This document shows positions 7,631 through 14,950 of a DNA stretch of 26,055 nt, in pieces; within the stretch, counting starts at the first letter, position 1; the number at the start of each line of letters is the position of its first letter. The stretch is taken from positions 1 through 26,055 of the forward strand of contig SFIE01000049.1 in the NCBI GenBank assembly GCA_004555405.1, read 5' to 3'. Origin of the DNA: Subdoligranulum sp. (GTDB lineage: Bacteria; Bacillota; Clostridia; Oscillospirales; Ruminococcaceae). A program made the position numbers and the translations under genes. The notes under the pieces were generated by a model. That model worked only from the letters and a program-made list of their open reading frames with translations. It was not told the origin of the DNA and searched no databases.

Positions 7631-7675
7631 AAACTGCCGATTCTTGGCTGTAAAAATCGGCAGTTTACCGGTTTT
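7631..7675 (+). terminator. Probable terminator after the HAD gene
   Basis: AAACTGCCGATT (7631-7642) and AATCGGCAGTTT (7655-7666) form a perfect 12-bp stem with a 12-base loop. A TTTTT run follows after ACCGG. The delayed T-run makes it less than ideal. Confidence 0.65.
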
Positions 7676-7686
7676 TGCCTGTTGTC

Positions 7687-7715
7687 TTGTTTTTTCTTTC
7701 CTGCGGGGGTATAAT
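7687..7715 (+). promoter_or_regulatory. Promoter of the glycerol-3-phosphate oxidation operon
   Basis: TTGTTT (7687-7692), a 17-base spacer and a perfect TATAAT (7710-7715) lie 188 bases before the first gene. The long leader that follows contains the attenuator at 7733-7794. Confidence 0.75.
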
Positions 7716-7732
7716 ATCCTCAATAGGTTGAT

Positions 7733-7794
7733 TGTTTCAGAGGAAGAGCGAAACAGACATCAGCACTAAGCTGTGTTTGCTGTGCTCTTTTTTT
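7733..7794 (+). promoter_or_regulatory. Leader attenuator with alternative hairpins (GlpP-type target)
   Basis: A terminator hairpin spans 7744-7789: AAGAGCG pairs with the GCTCTT side, CAGC (7761-7764) pairs with GCTG (7770-7773), and seven T end it at 7794. An alternative hairpin pairs TGTTTC (7733-7738) with GAAACA (7750-7755), using bases that belong to the 5' arm of the terminator, so the two cannot form together. This is the architecture of protein-dependent antitermination. glpP, whose product antiterminates the Bacillus glpD leader when bound to glycerol-3-phosphate, lies downstream at 11126. The binding itself is inferred. Confidence 0.7.
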
Positions 7795-7902
7795 GTTGCA
7801 CAAAACGCAAACGCAGCGCCATGCCCAAGGGGGCGGCATCCCGCGTCTTATGCTTAAACGCATGGTCTGCCCGGTGCCGCCTTACGAAGAAGGAGGAATT
7901 AG

Positions 7903-9348
7903 ATGTACGATATTGCCATCATTGGCTGCGGTGTGATCGGCGCCGCAACCGCCTATGCTCTGTCTCACTACGAAGCCAAAACCGTAGTTCTCGAGGCGGA
8001 AAACGATGTCGCCGATTGCACCACCAAGGCCAACAGCGCCATTCTCCATGCCGGATATGACCCCGAGCCCGGCACCCGCATGGCCGAACTGAATGTTACC
8101 GGTGTGGCTATGGCCAAAGAGATCTGCGCAAAGCTGGATGTGCCCTACAAGCAGTGCGGCAGCCTGGTGCTTGCTTTGCAGGACAGCGATGTGCCTCACA
8201 TTGAAAAGCTGTATAAAAACGGCGTTGCCAACGGCGTGCCCGACATCCAGCTGCTCACGGCCGACGAAGTCAAGGCCATCGAACCCCATGTGATCGACAC
8301 CGTAAAGGGTGCGCTTTACGCCCCCAGCGCTGCCATTGTGAGCCCCTGGGAATATGCCCTGGCCATGATCGAAGTGGCCGTGCGCAACGGCGTGGAGCTG
8401 CGCCGCAGCAGCGCCGTCAAGAGCATGAAAAAGATCGACGGCGGCTTTGAGCTGGAAACCGCCACCGGCACCGTGCAGGCCAGGTATGTGGTCAACGCCG
8501 CCGGCATCAAGGCCGAGGCCATTCACGCCATGCTGGGCACTCCCCGCTTCCACATTCACCCCACCCGCGGCGAGTATTACCTGCTGGATAAGAGCGAGGG
8601 CGCCCGCGCCAACCATGTGATCTTCCAGTGCCCCAACGAGCTGGGCAAGGGCGTTCTGGTCAGCCCCACCGTACACGGCAACCTGATCGTCGGCCCCGAT
8701 GCCGTTCGTGTGGAGGGTGACGACACCTCCTGCACCTCCCAGGGCCTTGAGTTTGTTAAAACCACCGCACAGCGCAGCATTCCCGATATCAATTTTGGCG
8801 AGAGCATCCGCAACTTTGCCGGTGTGCGCGCCAATGTGGACGTGGATGACTTCGTGATCGAGGAAGCCGCCGATGTGCCCGGCCTGATCGATCTGGCCGG
8901 CATGAAGAGCCCCGGCCTTTCCAGCGCCCCCGCCATTGCCCGCGAGGCCGTAAAGATCCTGGCCTCCAAGGATATTCTGGGCGCAGAAAAGACCAATTAT
9001 AAAGACGGCCGCCGTCACATTCGCTTCAAAGAGCTTTCGCCCGAAGAAAAGGCCCTGCTCATTGCCGAAAACCCCGCATACGGCCGCGTGATCTGCCGCT
9101 GCGAAACCATCACCGAGGCCGAGATCCTGCACGCCATCCACAGCGAAGTGCCCGCCACCACCATTGACGGCGTAAAGCGCCGCTGCAATGCCGGTATGGG
9201 CCGCTGCCAGGGCGGCTTCTGCGGCCCCCGCGTGCTGGAGCTGCTCAGCCGTGAGCTGGGCATCAGCCCCATGGAAGTGCTGCAGGATAAAGCAGGCACC
9301 AATGTTCTGGTGCAGGAAACGAAGATCGGAGGAAAAAACCATGATTGA
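7903..9348 (+). CDS. GlpA-like FAD-dependent glycerol-3-phosphate dehydrogenase with BFD-type Fe-S domain
   Basis: The 481-residue protein opens with a dinucleotide-binding GCGVIG (Gly8, Gly10, Gly13) and the DAO-type FAD fold, with NAAGIKAEA near 206-214 and GMKSPGLSSAPA near 334-345. Its C-terminal domain holds a BFD-like cysteine set: Cys398-x-Cys400, then Cys435 and Cys440 in GMGRCQGGFC, plus Cys428, fit to bind a 2Fe-2S cluster. The likely reaction is oxidation of glycerol-3-phosphate to dihydroxyacetone phosphate, with electrons passed to its operon partners. LhgO-type hydroxyacid oxidases share the fold and are the alternative. A strong AGAAGGAGG precedes the ATG. The end overlaps the next gene by eight bases. 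The attenuator upstream and glpP downstream support the glycerol-3-phosphate assignment. Confidence 0.85.
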   Translation: MYDIAIIGCGVIGAATAYALSHYEAKTVVLEAENDVADCTTKANSAILHAGYDPEPGTRMAELNVTGVAMAKEICAKLDVPYKQCGSLVLALQDSDVPHIEKLYKNGVANGVPDIQLLTADEVKAIEPHVIDTVKGALYAPSAAIVSPWEYALAMIEVAVRNGVELRRSSAVKSMKKIDGGFELETATGTVQARYVVNAAGIKAEAIHAMLGTPRFHIHPTRGEYYLLDKSEGARANHVIFQCPNELGKGVLVSPTVHGNLIVGPDAVRVEGDDTSCTSQGLEFVKTTAQRSIPDINFGESIRNFAGVRANVDVDDFVIEEAADVPGLIDLAGMKSPGLSSAPAIAREAVKILASKDILGAEKTNYKDGRRHIRFKELSPEEKALLIAENPAYGRVICRCETITEAEILHAIHSEVPATTIDGVKRRCNAGMGRCQGGFCGPRVLELLSRELGISPMEVLQDKAGTNVLVQETKIGGKNHD

Positions 9349-10594
9349 TCTGATCATTGTCGGCGGCGGCCCCGCCGGTCTGGCTGCGGCCTGCAAGGCC
9401 TGGGAATCCGGCCTGCGGGATATTCTGATCATTGAGCGTGACAAAGAGCTGGGCGGTATTCTGAACCAGTGCATTCACAACGGCTTTGGCCTGCACCGCT
9501 TCAACGAACAGCTCACCGGCCCCGAATATGCCGGTAAATTTGAGGCCATGCTGGCCGACACCGGCGTAAAGGTATGGCTCGACACCATGGTTCTGGATGT
9601 CACGCCCGACAAAAAAGTGTGCTGCGTCAGCAAAGAGCGCGGCTATCAGGTGCTTCAGGCAAAAAGCATCATTCTGGGCATGGGCTGCCGTGAGCGCACC
9701 CGCGGCGCCATCGGCATTCCCGGCACCCGCCCTGCCGGCATCTACACCGCCGGCGCCGCACAGCGCTATGCCAACATGGAAGGCTATCTGGTGGGCAAGC
9801 GCGTGCTGATCCTCGGCAGCGGTGACATTGGCCTCATCATGGCCCGCCGCATGACTCTGGAGGGTGCCAAGGTGCTGGCCTGCGTGGAAGTGATGCCCTA
9901 TTCGGGCGGCCTTACCCGCAACATCGTGCAGTGCCTGAACGATTTTGATATTCCCCTGTACCTGTCGCACACCATCGTGGACATTCAGGGCAAAAACCGC
10001 GTGGAAAAGGCCATTGTGGCCGAGGTTGGCCCCGACCGCAAGCCGATCCCCGGCACCGAGATGGAGTTTGACTGCGACTGCATTCTGCTCAGCGTGGGCC
10101 TGATCCCCGAAAACGAGCTCACCCGTCAGGCAGGCATCGAGATGGACCCCCACACCAAGGGCGCTGTGGTTTACGAAAACATGGAAACCAGCATCCCCGG
10201 CGTGTTTGCCTGCGGCAATGTGCTGCAGGTGCATGATCTGGTGGACTTTGTTTCCGCCGAAAGCGAGCGCGCCGGTGAATCCGCCGCCGCCTACGTCAAG
10301 CACGGCGAAACCAAGCCCGGCAAGGTGCTCACCCTGCAAACCGGCGCCGATGTGGGCTACACCGTGCCCCAGCGCATCCGTGTGGAAAATGTGGAAAAAG
10401 CCGTCAGCATCTCCTTCCGTGTGCGCCGCAACATCGGTGTAAGCGCCATCAAGGTCACCTGCGGCGACCAGGTTCTGGCCAGCTACAAGCGTGAGCGCAT
10501 GGCTCCCGGTGAAATGGAACACATTGCCATGCCCCGTGTTCTGCTGGACAAAGCTGCCGGCGACACCCTGACCGTTTCTGTAGAGGAGGCCTAA
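9341..10594 (+). CDS. NAD/FAD-dependent oxidoreductase of the glycerol-3-phosphate operon
   Basis: The 417-residue pyridine nucleotide-disulfide oxidoreductase-type flavoprotein has an FAD motif GGGPAG (8-13), a second Rossmann motif GSGDIG (159-164) for NAD(P), and a typical C-terminal FAD segment (IPGVFACGNV). A characteristic CIHNGFGLHRF stretch is at 44-54. It probably takes electrons from the GlpA-like subunit and hands them to NAD+ or a quinone/ferredoxin acceptor, a role comparable to GlpB. The ATG at 9341 is preferred because CGGAGGA lies just upstream and the FAD motif begins at residue 8; an in-frame upstream extension only reads through the preceding gene. Cys44 and Cys116 are not in a CxxxxC redox pair, so a disulfide mechanism is unlikely. 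Confidence 0.88.
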   Translation: MIDLIIVGGGPAGLAAACKAWESGLRDILIIERDKELGGILNQCIHNGFGLHRFNEQLTGPEYAGKFEAMLADTGVKVWLDTMVLDVTPDKKVCCVSKERGYQVLQAKSIILGMGCRERTRGAIGIPGTRPAGIYTAGAAQRYANMEGYLVGKRVLILGSGDIGLIMARRMTLEGAKVLACVEVMPYSGGLTRNIVQCLNDFDIPLYLSHTIVDIQGKNRVEKAIVAEVGPDRKPIPGTEMEFDCDCILLSVGLIPENELTRQAGIEMDPHTKGAVVYENMETSIPGVFACGNVLQVHDLVDFVSAESERAGESAAAYVKHGETKPGKVLTLQTGADVGYTVPQRIRVENVEKAVSISFRVRRNIGVSAIKVTCGDQVLASYKRERMAPGEMEHIAMPRVLLDKAAGDTLTVSVEEA

Positions 10595-10600
10595 CGCACC

Positions 10601-10945
10601 ATGAAAGAAGTAATTTGCATCTGCTGCCCCAAAGGCTGCCACCTGCAGGTGGACGAACAGAATGATTATGCGGTAACCGGCAACGGCTGCCCCAACGGCA
10701 TCGCCTACGGCAAAGAGGAGCTCACCAACCCCACCCGCATCGTCACCAGCACGGTACGTGCCGAGGGCGGCCTGCACCCCCGCTGCGCCGTAAAAACCAC
10801 CCTTCCCGTGCCCAAGGGCATGATGATGGATGTGATGAAGGTACTGGACAGCGTGGTGGTCACCAGCCCCGTTAAAACCGGCCAGGTGATCGTAAAAGAC
10901 ATCTGCGGCACCGGCTCGGACATTGTCGCCACCCGCGATCTTTAA
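10601..10945 (+). CDS. DUF1667 family cysteine-rich protein
   Basis: The 114-residue protein has a cysteine-rich N-terminal half: Cys6, Cys8, Cys9 and Cys13 in a CxCCxxxC arrangement, then Cys30 (NGCPNG) and Cys62 (HPRC). The spacing suggests Fe-S or Zn binding. DUF1667 proteins are commonly encoded after a GlpA-like and an NAD/FAD oxidoreductase, as here, and presumably act as the small electron-transfer subunit. The start follows the previous stop by six bases, with GGAGG inside the end of the preceding gene. It is the last gene before the terminator at 10993-11035. Confidence 0.88.
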   Translation: MKEVICICCPKGCHLQVDEQNDYAVTGNGCPNGIAYGKEELTNPTRIVTSTVRAEGGLHPRCAVKTTLPVPKGMMMDVMKVLDSVVVTSPVKTGQVIVKDICGTGSDIVATRDL

Positions 10946-10985
10946 GGCAGCACCGCGCAATTCCCGCCCGACGGCTTAAGCATAC
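10946..10985 (+). repeat. Remnant of the dispersed intergenic element
   Basis: GGCAGCACCGCGCAATTC (10946-10963) followed by CCGCCCGACGGCTTAAGCA matches the left end of the copies at 4319 and 12243. The rest of the element is absent, replaced by the operon terminator. The match starts at the base after the DUF1667 stop codon. Confidence 0.65.
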
Positions 10986-10992
10986 GCGCAAA

Positions 10993-11035
10993 AGCGCCCG
11001 CAAAGCAAAAAACTGCTTTGCGGGCGCTCTTTTTT
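10993..11035 (+). terminator. Terminator of the glycerol-3-phosphate oxidation operon
   Basis: A perfect 15-bp stem (10993-11007 with 11014-11028) with a 6-base A-rich loop is followed by CTTTTTTT. Confidence 0.95.
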
Positions 11036-11044
11036 GTTTTTCAC

Positions 11045-11073
11045 TGGAAACCCTTTTCCTCCTATGCTATAAT
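11045..11073 (+). promoter_or_regulatory. glpP promoter (extended -10)
   Basis: A perfect TATAAT (11068-11073) preceded by TGC makes an extended -10 element. The -35 region TGGAAA (11045-11050) at a 17-base spacing is weak. It lies just after the preceding terminator, so glpP is transcribed independently. Confidence 0.65.
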
Positions 11074-11125
11074 ACTTTCATAGAACATCTGCCGCCGCGC
11101 CATTTTATAAAGGAGGAACCGCCGT

Positions 11126-11689
11126 ATGCACCCGCTCACCGATGCCCTGATGGACGATCCCATCATTGCCGCCGTTAAAAACGAAGAATCCCTGGCTGCC
11201 GCGCTGGAAAGTGAGCGCGAAACCATTTTTCTGCTCTCCTCCACCCTGCTCAATGTTCACGATATCGTTGCGCGCATCCATGCGGCGGGCAAGCGCGCCA
11301 TCGTTCATATCGATCTGGTCGAGGGGCTCAGCAGCCGCACCATTGCGGTGGATGCGCTGGTGGCCGCCTGCGGGCCGGACGGTATCATTTCCACCCACCC
11401 CAACCTGATCCGCCATGCGCACACGCTGGGCCTGCTCACCATTCAGCGCGCCTTTGTGCTGGACAGCCTTTCCCTTGACACCCTGTTCAGCCAGCAAAGC
11501 CTGTGCCAGCCCGATTTCATCGAGGTTCTGCCCGGCATCATGCCGCCCATCATCACCGAGATCAGCCAGAAAACCCAAACCCCGCTGATCGCAGGCGGGC
11601 TTATCCGCACCAAGCAGGATGTGCTTTCCGCCATGAACGCCGGTGCCGCCGCGGTGTCCACCTCGGCCCGCAGCGTGTGGAAATTGTGA
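11126..11689 (+). CDS. glpP: Glycerol-3-phosphate-responsive antiterminator GlpP
   Basis: The 187-residue protein matches the GlpP TIM-barrel family in length and motifs: HIDLVEGLS (61-69), a phosphate-binding-like PGIMP (136-140) and IAGGLI (155-160), ending in SARSVWKL. In Bacillus, GlpP bound to glycerol-3-phosphate promotes read-through of a leader terminator in glp mRNA. The alternative hairpins at 7733-7794 upstream of the GlpA-like gene are the obvious local target. AAAGGAGGA precedes the ATG. It has its own extended -10 promoter and a strong terminator shared with the convergent marR gene. Confidence 0.93.
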   Translation: MHPLTDALMDDPIIAAVKNEESLAAALESERETIFLLSSTLLNVHDIVARIHAAGKRAIVHIDLVEGLSSRTIAVDALVAACGPDGIISTHPNLIRHAHTLGLLTIQRAFVLDSLSLDTLFSQQSLCQPDFIEVLPGIMPPIITEISQKTQTPLIAGGLIRTKQDVLSAMNAGAAAVSTSARSVWKL

Positions 11690-11703
11690 TCTGTCGAAAA
11701 GCC

Positions 11704-11747
11704 AAACCGCCCCGAAAGCTTCAGCTTCCGGGGCGGTTTTTTGTTTT
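11704..11747. terminator. Terminator between convergent glpP and marR genes
   Basis: AAACCGCCCCG (11704-11714) pairs with CGGGGCGGTTT (11729-11739), with an inner AAGC-TTCA-GCTT, then TTTGTTTTT. It is clearly suited to glpP. On the minus strand the tail is only three T, so its service to marR is partial. Confidence 0.85.
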
Positions 11748-12226
11748 TACTGCTTTGCCGTGCGGGCCTTTTGGGCTGCCTTTTCTGCGGGCAGCTGCAG
11801 CTCGGGCATCAGCTCACGCGCTATGATATCCAGCATACGCGAAAATTCGGCGCATTCCTCGGGGGTAAAGCGCTCTCGAATGCGCTTCATCACCGAATGG
11901 CGGTATTCGCGGCTGATATTGTAATAGCTGTGGGCCCGCTTGGTGGGGCGCAAATGATATTCACGGCGGTCGGTTTCCGATTGAATTTTTTCCACATAGC
12001 CCTTGCGCACAAGGCTTGCCACCTTATAGGCGGCATTGGGGGTGGAAATGCCGATAAAATTGCTGAATTCGGCGATGGTTGGTTCTCCCAGCGCCAGAAT
12101 ACATTCCACGCAAAAGGTTTCCACCGTGGTCAGGGTGGCCTCGCGGCTTTCAAATCGGTTTAAGATGCGCCTGTAAAACTGGATCTTGAATTTGGTATAC
12201 AAAAGATCAAATGCCTCTTCCAGCAT
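11747..12226 (-). CDS. MarR-family transcriptional regulator, possibly of fatty acid synthesis
   Basis: The 159-residue winged-helix protein has the MarR layout: N-terminal dimer helices, helix-turn-helix around EFSNFIGISTPNAAYKVASL (53-72), and the wing with the family-typical ETDRRE (84-89). C-terminal dimer helices end in a charged tail. It lies immediately past the fatty acid synthesis operon on the same strand, the genomic habit of FabT-type MarR repressors in Firmicutes, which use acyl-ACP as corepressor. FabT identity is inference: overall similarity is only family-level. AAGGGGG precedes the ATG. A dispersed repeat occupies the gap to fabZ, its end 16 bases upstream of the start, so promoter activity may come from the repeat or from fab read-through. 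Confidence 0.82.
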   Translation of the reverse strand: MLEEAFDLLYTKFKIQFYRRILNRFESREATLTTVETFCVECILALGEPTIAEFSNFIGISTPNAAYKVASLVRKGYVEKIQSETDRREYHLRPTKRAHSYYNISREYRHSVMKRIRERFTPEECAEFSRMLDIIARELMPELQLPAEKAAQKARTAKQ

Positions 12227-12242
12227 GGCTATTCCCCCTTAT

Positions 12243-12382
12243 GGCAACACCGCACAATTCCCGCCTTACGGCATAAGCGGCGTTCCGGCGGCTGCGGCAC
12301 GGCATCTGCGTTGCCAAAATGCTCGATAATACACAAAGTATTATCTGCGCTTTTGGCTTAGCAGCTGCCGCACCTCGCTCGC
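12243..12382 (+). repeat. Dispersed intergenic element with decayed right end
   Basis: Left end GGCAACACCGCACAATTC (12243-12260) is the clearest copy. The interior matches the 4319 copy closely, including an exact inverted repeat GATAATAC-ACAAA-GTATTATC near 12325-12345. The right inverted end present in the other two full copies is not recognisable after about 12382. It fills most of the 240-base gap between marR and fabZ. Confidence 0.8.
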
Positions 12383-12466
12383 TATTGTACCACAATTTTT
12401 CCCATCAGAAAAGGGGGCAGCGCTGCCTTTTTCGGGGCGGGGCGGCAGGCTTTTGCCGCCTCGTGC

Positions 12467-12940
12467 TCAGTTCTGCGGGTCCGGGGCCTGAATGGCAAAG
12501 GTCAGCTCGGCCTGTGCCGCAGGCTTGCCGTCCACCAAGGCAACCGCCTCGCCAATGCCCACGGGGCCCACCCGGCGCACCAGCCGGCACTGCAGCTCCA
12601 GCACATCGCCCGGCACTACCTGACGGCGAAAGCGCGCATTTTTTACGCCGCCGAACAGCGCCAGTTTTCCCTTGTTTTCCGGCTCGGCCAGCACCGCCAC
12701 CGCGCCCACCTGCGCCAGTGCCTCCAAAATCAGCACCCCGGGCATCACGGGCTGGCCCGGAAAATGCCCGCAGAAAAAGTTTTCGTTCACGCTCACGCAT
12801 TTGCGCCCGATGGCCCATTGCCCGGGCTCATAGTCCAGAATGCGGTCCACCAGGGCAAAGGGATAGCGGTGGGGCAAAATCTGCGCAATCTCGCTTGCCT
12901 GCAGGGTGTTGGCCTGCTGGCGCACGGTCAGTTTTTCCAT
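12467..12940 (-). CDS. fabZ: 3-hydroxyacyl-ACP dehydratase FabZ
   Basis: This enzyme dehydrates 3-hydroxyacyl-ACP to trans-2-enoyl-ACP in the elongation cycle. The 157-residue hot-dog-fold protein shows LPHRYPFALVDR (22-33) and the active-site segment with His59 in GHFPG and Glu73 in LEALAQ. GGAGGG upstream supports the ATG. It begins three bases after the fabF stop and is the last fatty-acid enzyme in the operon. In related clusters accB and accC flank this gene; here they do not. Confidence 0.95.
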   Translation of the reverse strand: MEKLTVRQQANTLQASEIAQILPHRYPFALVDRILDYEPGQWAIGRKCVSVNENFFCGHFPGQPVMPGVLILEALAQVGAVAVLAEPENKGKLALFGGVKNARFRRQVVPGDVLELQCRLVRRVGPVGIGEAVALVDGKPAAQAELTFAIQAPDPQN

Positions 12941-12943
12941 GGC

Positions 12944-14179
12944 TCAGCCCTCCCAGCGCTTCATCAGCAGGCATGCGTTGTGTCCGCCAAAGCCAAGGCT
13001 GTTGCTCAGCGCATAGGTCATGGGCATCTGGCGGCCCTCTCCGGGCACATAGTCCAGATCGCACTCGGGGTCCGGCTGCTGCAGATGCACCGTGGGCGGG
13101 GCAAACTGGTCACGCAGGGCCAGTGCGGTAAACAGCGCTTCCACGCCGCCCGCTGCTCCCAGCAAATGGCCGGTCATGCTCTTGGTGCTGGAAACCGCCA
13201 GCTTGGCGGCATGCTCGCCGAACACCCCGTGAATGGCAGCCGTTTCGCACTTGTCGTTCATGGCCGTGCCGGTGCCGTGGGCGTTGATATAGTCCACCTG
13301 CTGGGGGGCTGCACCGGCATCGGCCAAAGCCTGCTTCATGCAGCCCATCGCGCCCTCGCCGCCCGGGGCGGGTGCGGTAAAGTGATAGGCATCGCAGTTT
13401 GCGCCGTAGCCCACCACCTCGGCATAAATTTTTGCGCCGCGCTTTTTGGCGTGCTCCAATTCCTCCAGCACCAGAATTCCGCTGCCCTCGCCCAGCACAA
13501 AACCGCCGCGGCGGGCATCAAAGGGCAGGCTGGCCGCATTGGCGTCCTCGGCGTGCGAAAGCGCCTTCATGCTGGCAAAGCCGCCAATGCCCAAGGGGCT
13601 CACGCAGCTTTCTGCGCCGCCGCACACCATGGCGATCTCGTATCCGTCGCGAATGCGGTGAAACGCATCGCCCACGGCGTTGGTGCCGCCTGCGCAGGCC
13701 GTTACCGGGCAGCTGCACATCCCCTTTAAGCCAAACAGAATGGCGATCTGCGCCGCCGCCATGTTGGCAATGCTCATGGGCACAAAATAGGGGCTCACCC
13801 GCTCAAAGCCTTTTTCCAGCCCGCGGCTGTGCTGCTCCTCAATGGTGGGCAGGCTGCCGATGCCGCTGGAAACCACCACGCCGATCTGCTGCGCTTCGGC
13901 GGCGGCGTTCAGGCCGCTGTCGGTCAGGGCCTCCTTGGCAGCGGCCACAGCCAGCTGCGTAAAGCGTGCCATGCGGCGGCTCTCCTTGCCGCACACGGCC
14001 TCGGCGTCAAAGCCCTTCACCTCGGCTGCCACCTTGATCTTAAACTCCGATGCATCAAACTGGGTAATGGGGCCAATGCCGCACTTGCCCTCGCGGGCTG
14101 CCTGCCAGCTTTCCTGCACACTGTTGCCGATGGGGTTTACCGTGCCAAGGCCGGTGATCACCACTCTGCGTTTATTCAT
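12944..14179 (-). CDS. fabF: 3-oxoacyl-ACP synthase II FabF
   Basis: This condensing enzyme extends acyl-ACP with malonyl-ACP. The 411-residue thiolase-fold protein carries the Cys-His-His triad: Cys162 in VTACAGG, His301 in INAHGTGT and His338 in KSMTGHLLGA, with Lys333. An AAAGGA lies upstream of the ATG, 24 bases past the fabG stop, the largest spacing within the fabH-fabZ stretch. No residue of the active site is missing. Confidence 0.97.
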   Translation of the reverse strand: MNKRRVVITGLGTVNPIGNSVQESWQAAREGKCGIGPITQFDASEFKIKVAAEVKGFDAEAVCGKESRRMARFTQLAVAAAKEALTDSGLNAAAEAQQIGVVVSSGIGSLPTIEEQHSRGLEKGFERVSPYFVPMSIANMAAAQIAILFGLKGMCSCPVTACAGGTNAVGDAFHRIRDGYEIAMVCGGAESCVSPLGIGGFASMKALSHAEDANAASLPFDARRGGFVLGEGSGILVLEELEHAKKRGAKIYAEVVGYGANCDAYHFTAPAPGGEGAMGCMKQALADAGAAPQQVDYINAHGTGTAMNDKCETAAIHGVFGEHAAKLAVSSTKSMTGHLLGAAGGVEALFTALALRDQFAPPTVHLQQPDPECDLDYVPGEGRQMPMTYALSNSLGFGGHNACLLMKRWEG

Positions 14180-14203
14180 AGCTTATAATCCTTTCCTGTT
14201 TTT

Positions 14204-14950
14204 TCACATTGCCATGCCGCCGTCCACGCACAGCACCTGTCCGGTGATATAGCTGCTCTGCTCGTCGGCCAAAAAGGCCACGGCCCGGGCCACTTCCTGG
14301 GGCTGGCCGGGGCGGGCAGCGGGGATCTGCTGCACCATGTCTGCCCGGGCTGTCTCGGGCAGGGCCGCCGTCATATCCGTTGTAATATAGCCGGGGGCCA
14401 CGGCATTGGCGGTTACCCCGCGGCTGGCCAGCTCTTTGGCCAGGCTTTTGGTCAGCCCGATCACGCCTGCCTTGCTGGCGGCATAGGCCGTTTGCCCGGC
14501 ATTGCCCCGCAGGCCCACCACGCTGGAAAGATTCACAATGCGCCCGTAGCGCTGGCGCATCATCAGGCGGCTGGCTGCCTTGCAGCACAAAAATGCGCCC
14601 TTCAGGTTGGTGTTCAGCACCTTGTCGTAGTCCTCTTCCGTAAGGCGCATGATCAGATTGTCCCGGGTCACACCGGCGTTGTTCACCAGAATGTCCACCC
14701 GGCCAAAGGCCTTCTGCACCTGGCTGAACAGCGCTTCACACCCCTCGGGCGCAGAAACATCTGCCTGCACCACCAGGGCCTGTGCGCCCTTTTCCCGGCA
14801 CAGGGCCGCCGTTTCCTCGGCGGCCTGCACCCCGTGCCGGCAGTTCACCACCACACAGCAGCCCTTTTCGGCCAGCGCCGTGCAAATGGCCCGGCCAATG
14901 CCCCGGCTGCCGCCCGTCACCACGGCCACACGCGTAATCTGTTCGCTCAT
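14204..14950 (-). CDS. fabG: 3-oxoacyl-ACP reductase FabG
   Basis: This NADPH-dependent short-chain dehydrogenase reduces 3-oxoacyl-ACP. The 248-residue protein has the cofactor motif TGGSRGIG (12-19), NNAG (90-93), catalytic Ser at 142-143 and the YxxxK pair Tyr156/Lys160. The ATG at 14950 is preferred over one 18 bases upstream because AAAGGAG (14964-14958) is correctly spaced and the start overlaps the fabD stop as ATGA. Confidence 0.97.
   Translation of the reverse strand: MSEQITRVAVVTGGSRGIGRAICTALAEKGCCVVVNCRHGVQAAEETAALCREKGAQALVVQADVSAPEGCEALFSQVQKAFGRVDILVNNAGVTRDNLIMRLTEEDYDKVLNTNLKGAFLCCKAASRLMMRQRYGRIVNLSSVVGLRGNAGQTAYAASKAGVIGLTKSLAKELASRGVTANAVAPGYITTDMTAALPETARADMVQQIPAARPGQPQEVARAVAFLADEQSSYITGQVLCVDGGMAM

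Noticed and set aside
7882..10960. Two very long minus-strand frames opposite the glycerol-3-phosphate oxidation genes
   Set aside because: Gly/Ala/His-rich translations without motifs; the plus-strand genes have ribosome binding sites, cofactor motifs and a terminator.
12390..12466. Terminator directly after fabZ
   Set aside because: GGCGGCA/TGCCGCC and GGCAGCGCTGCC can pair, but neither is followed by a convincing U-run on the minus strand.
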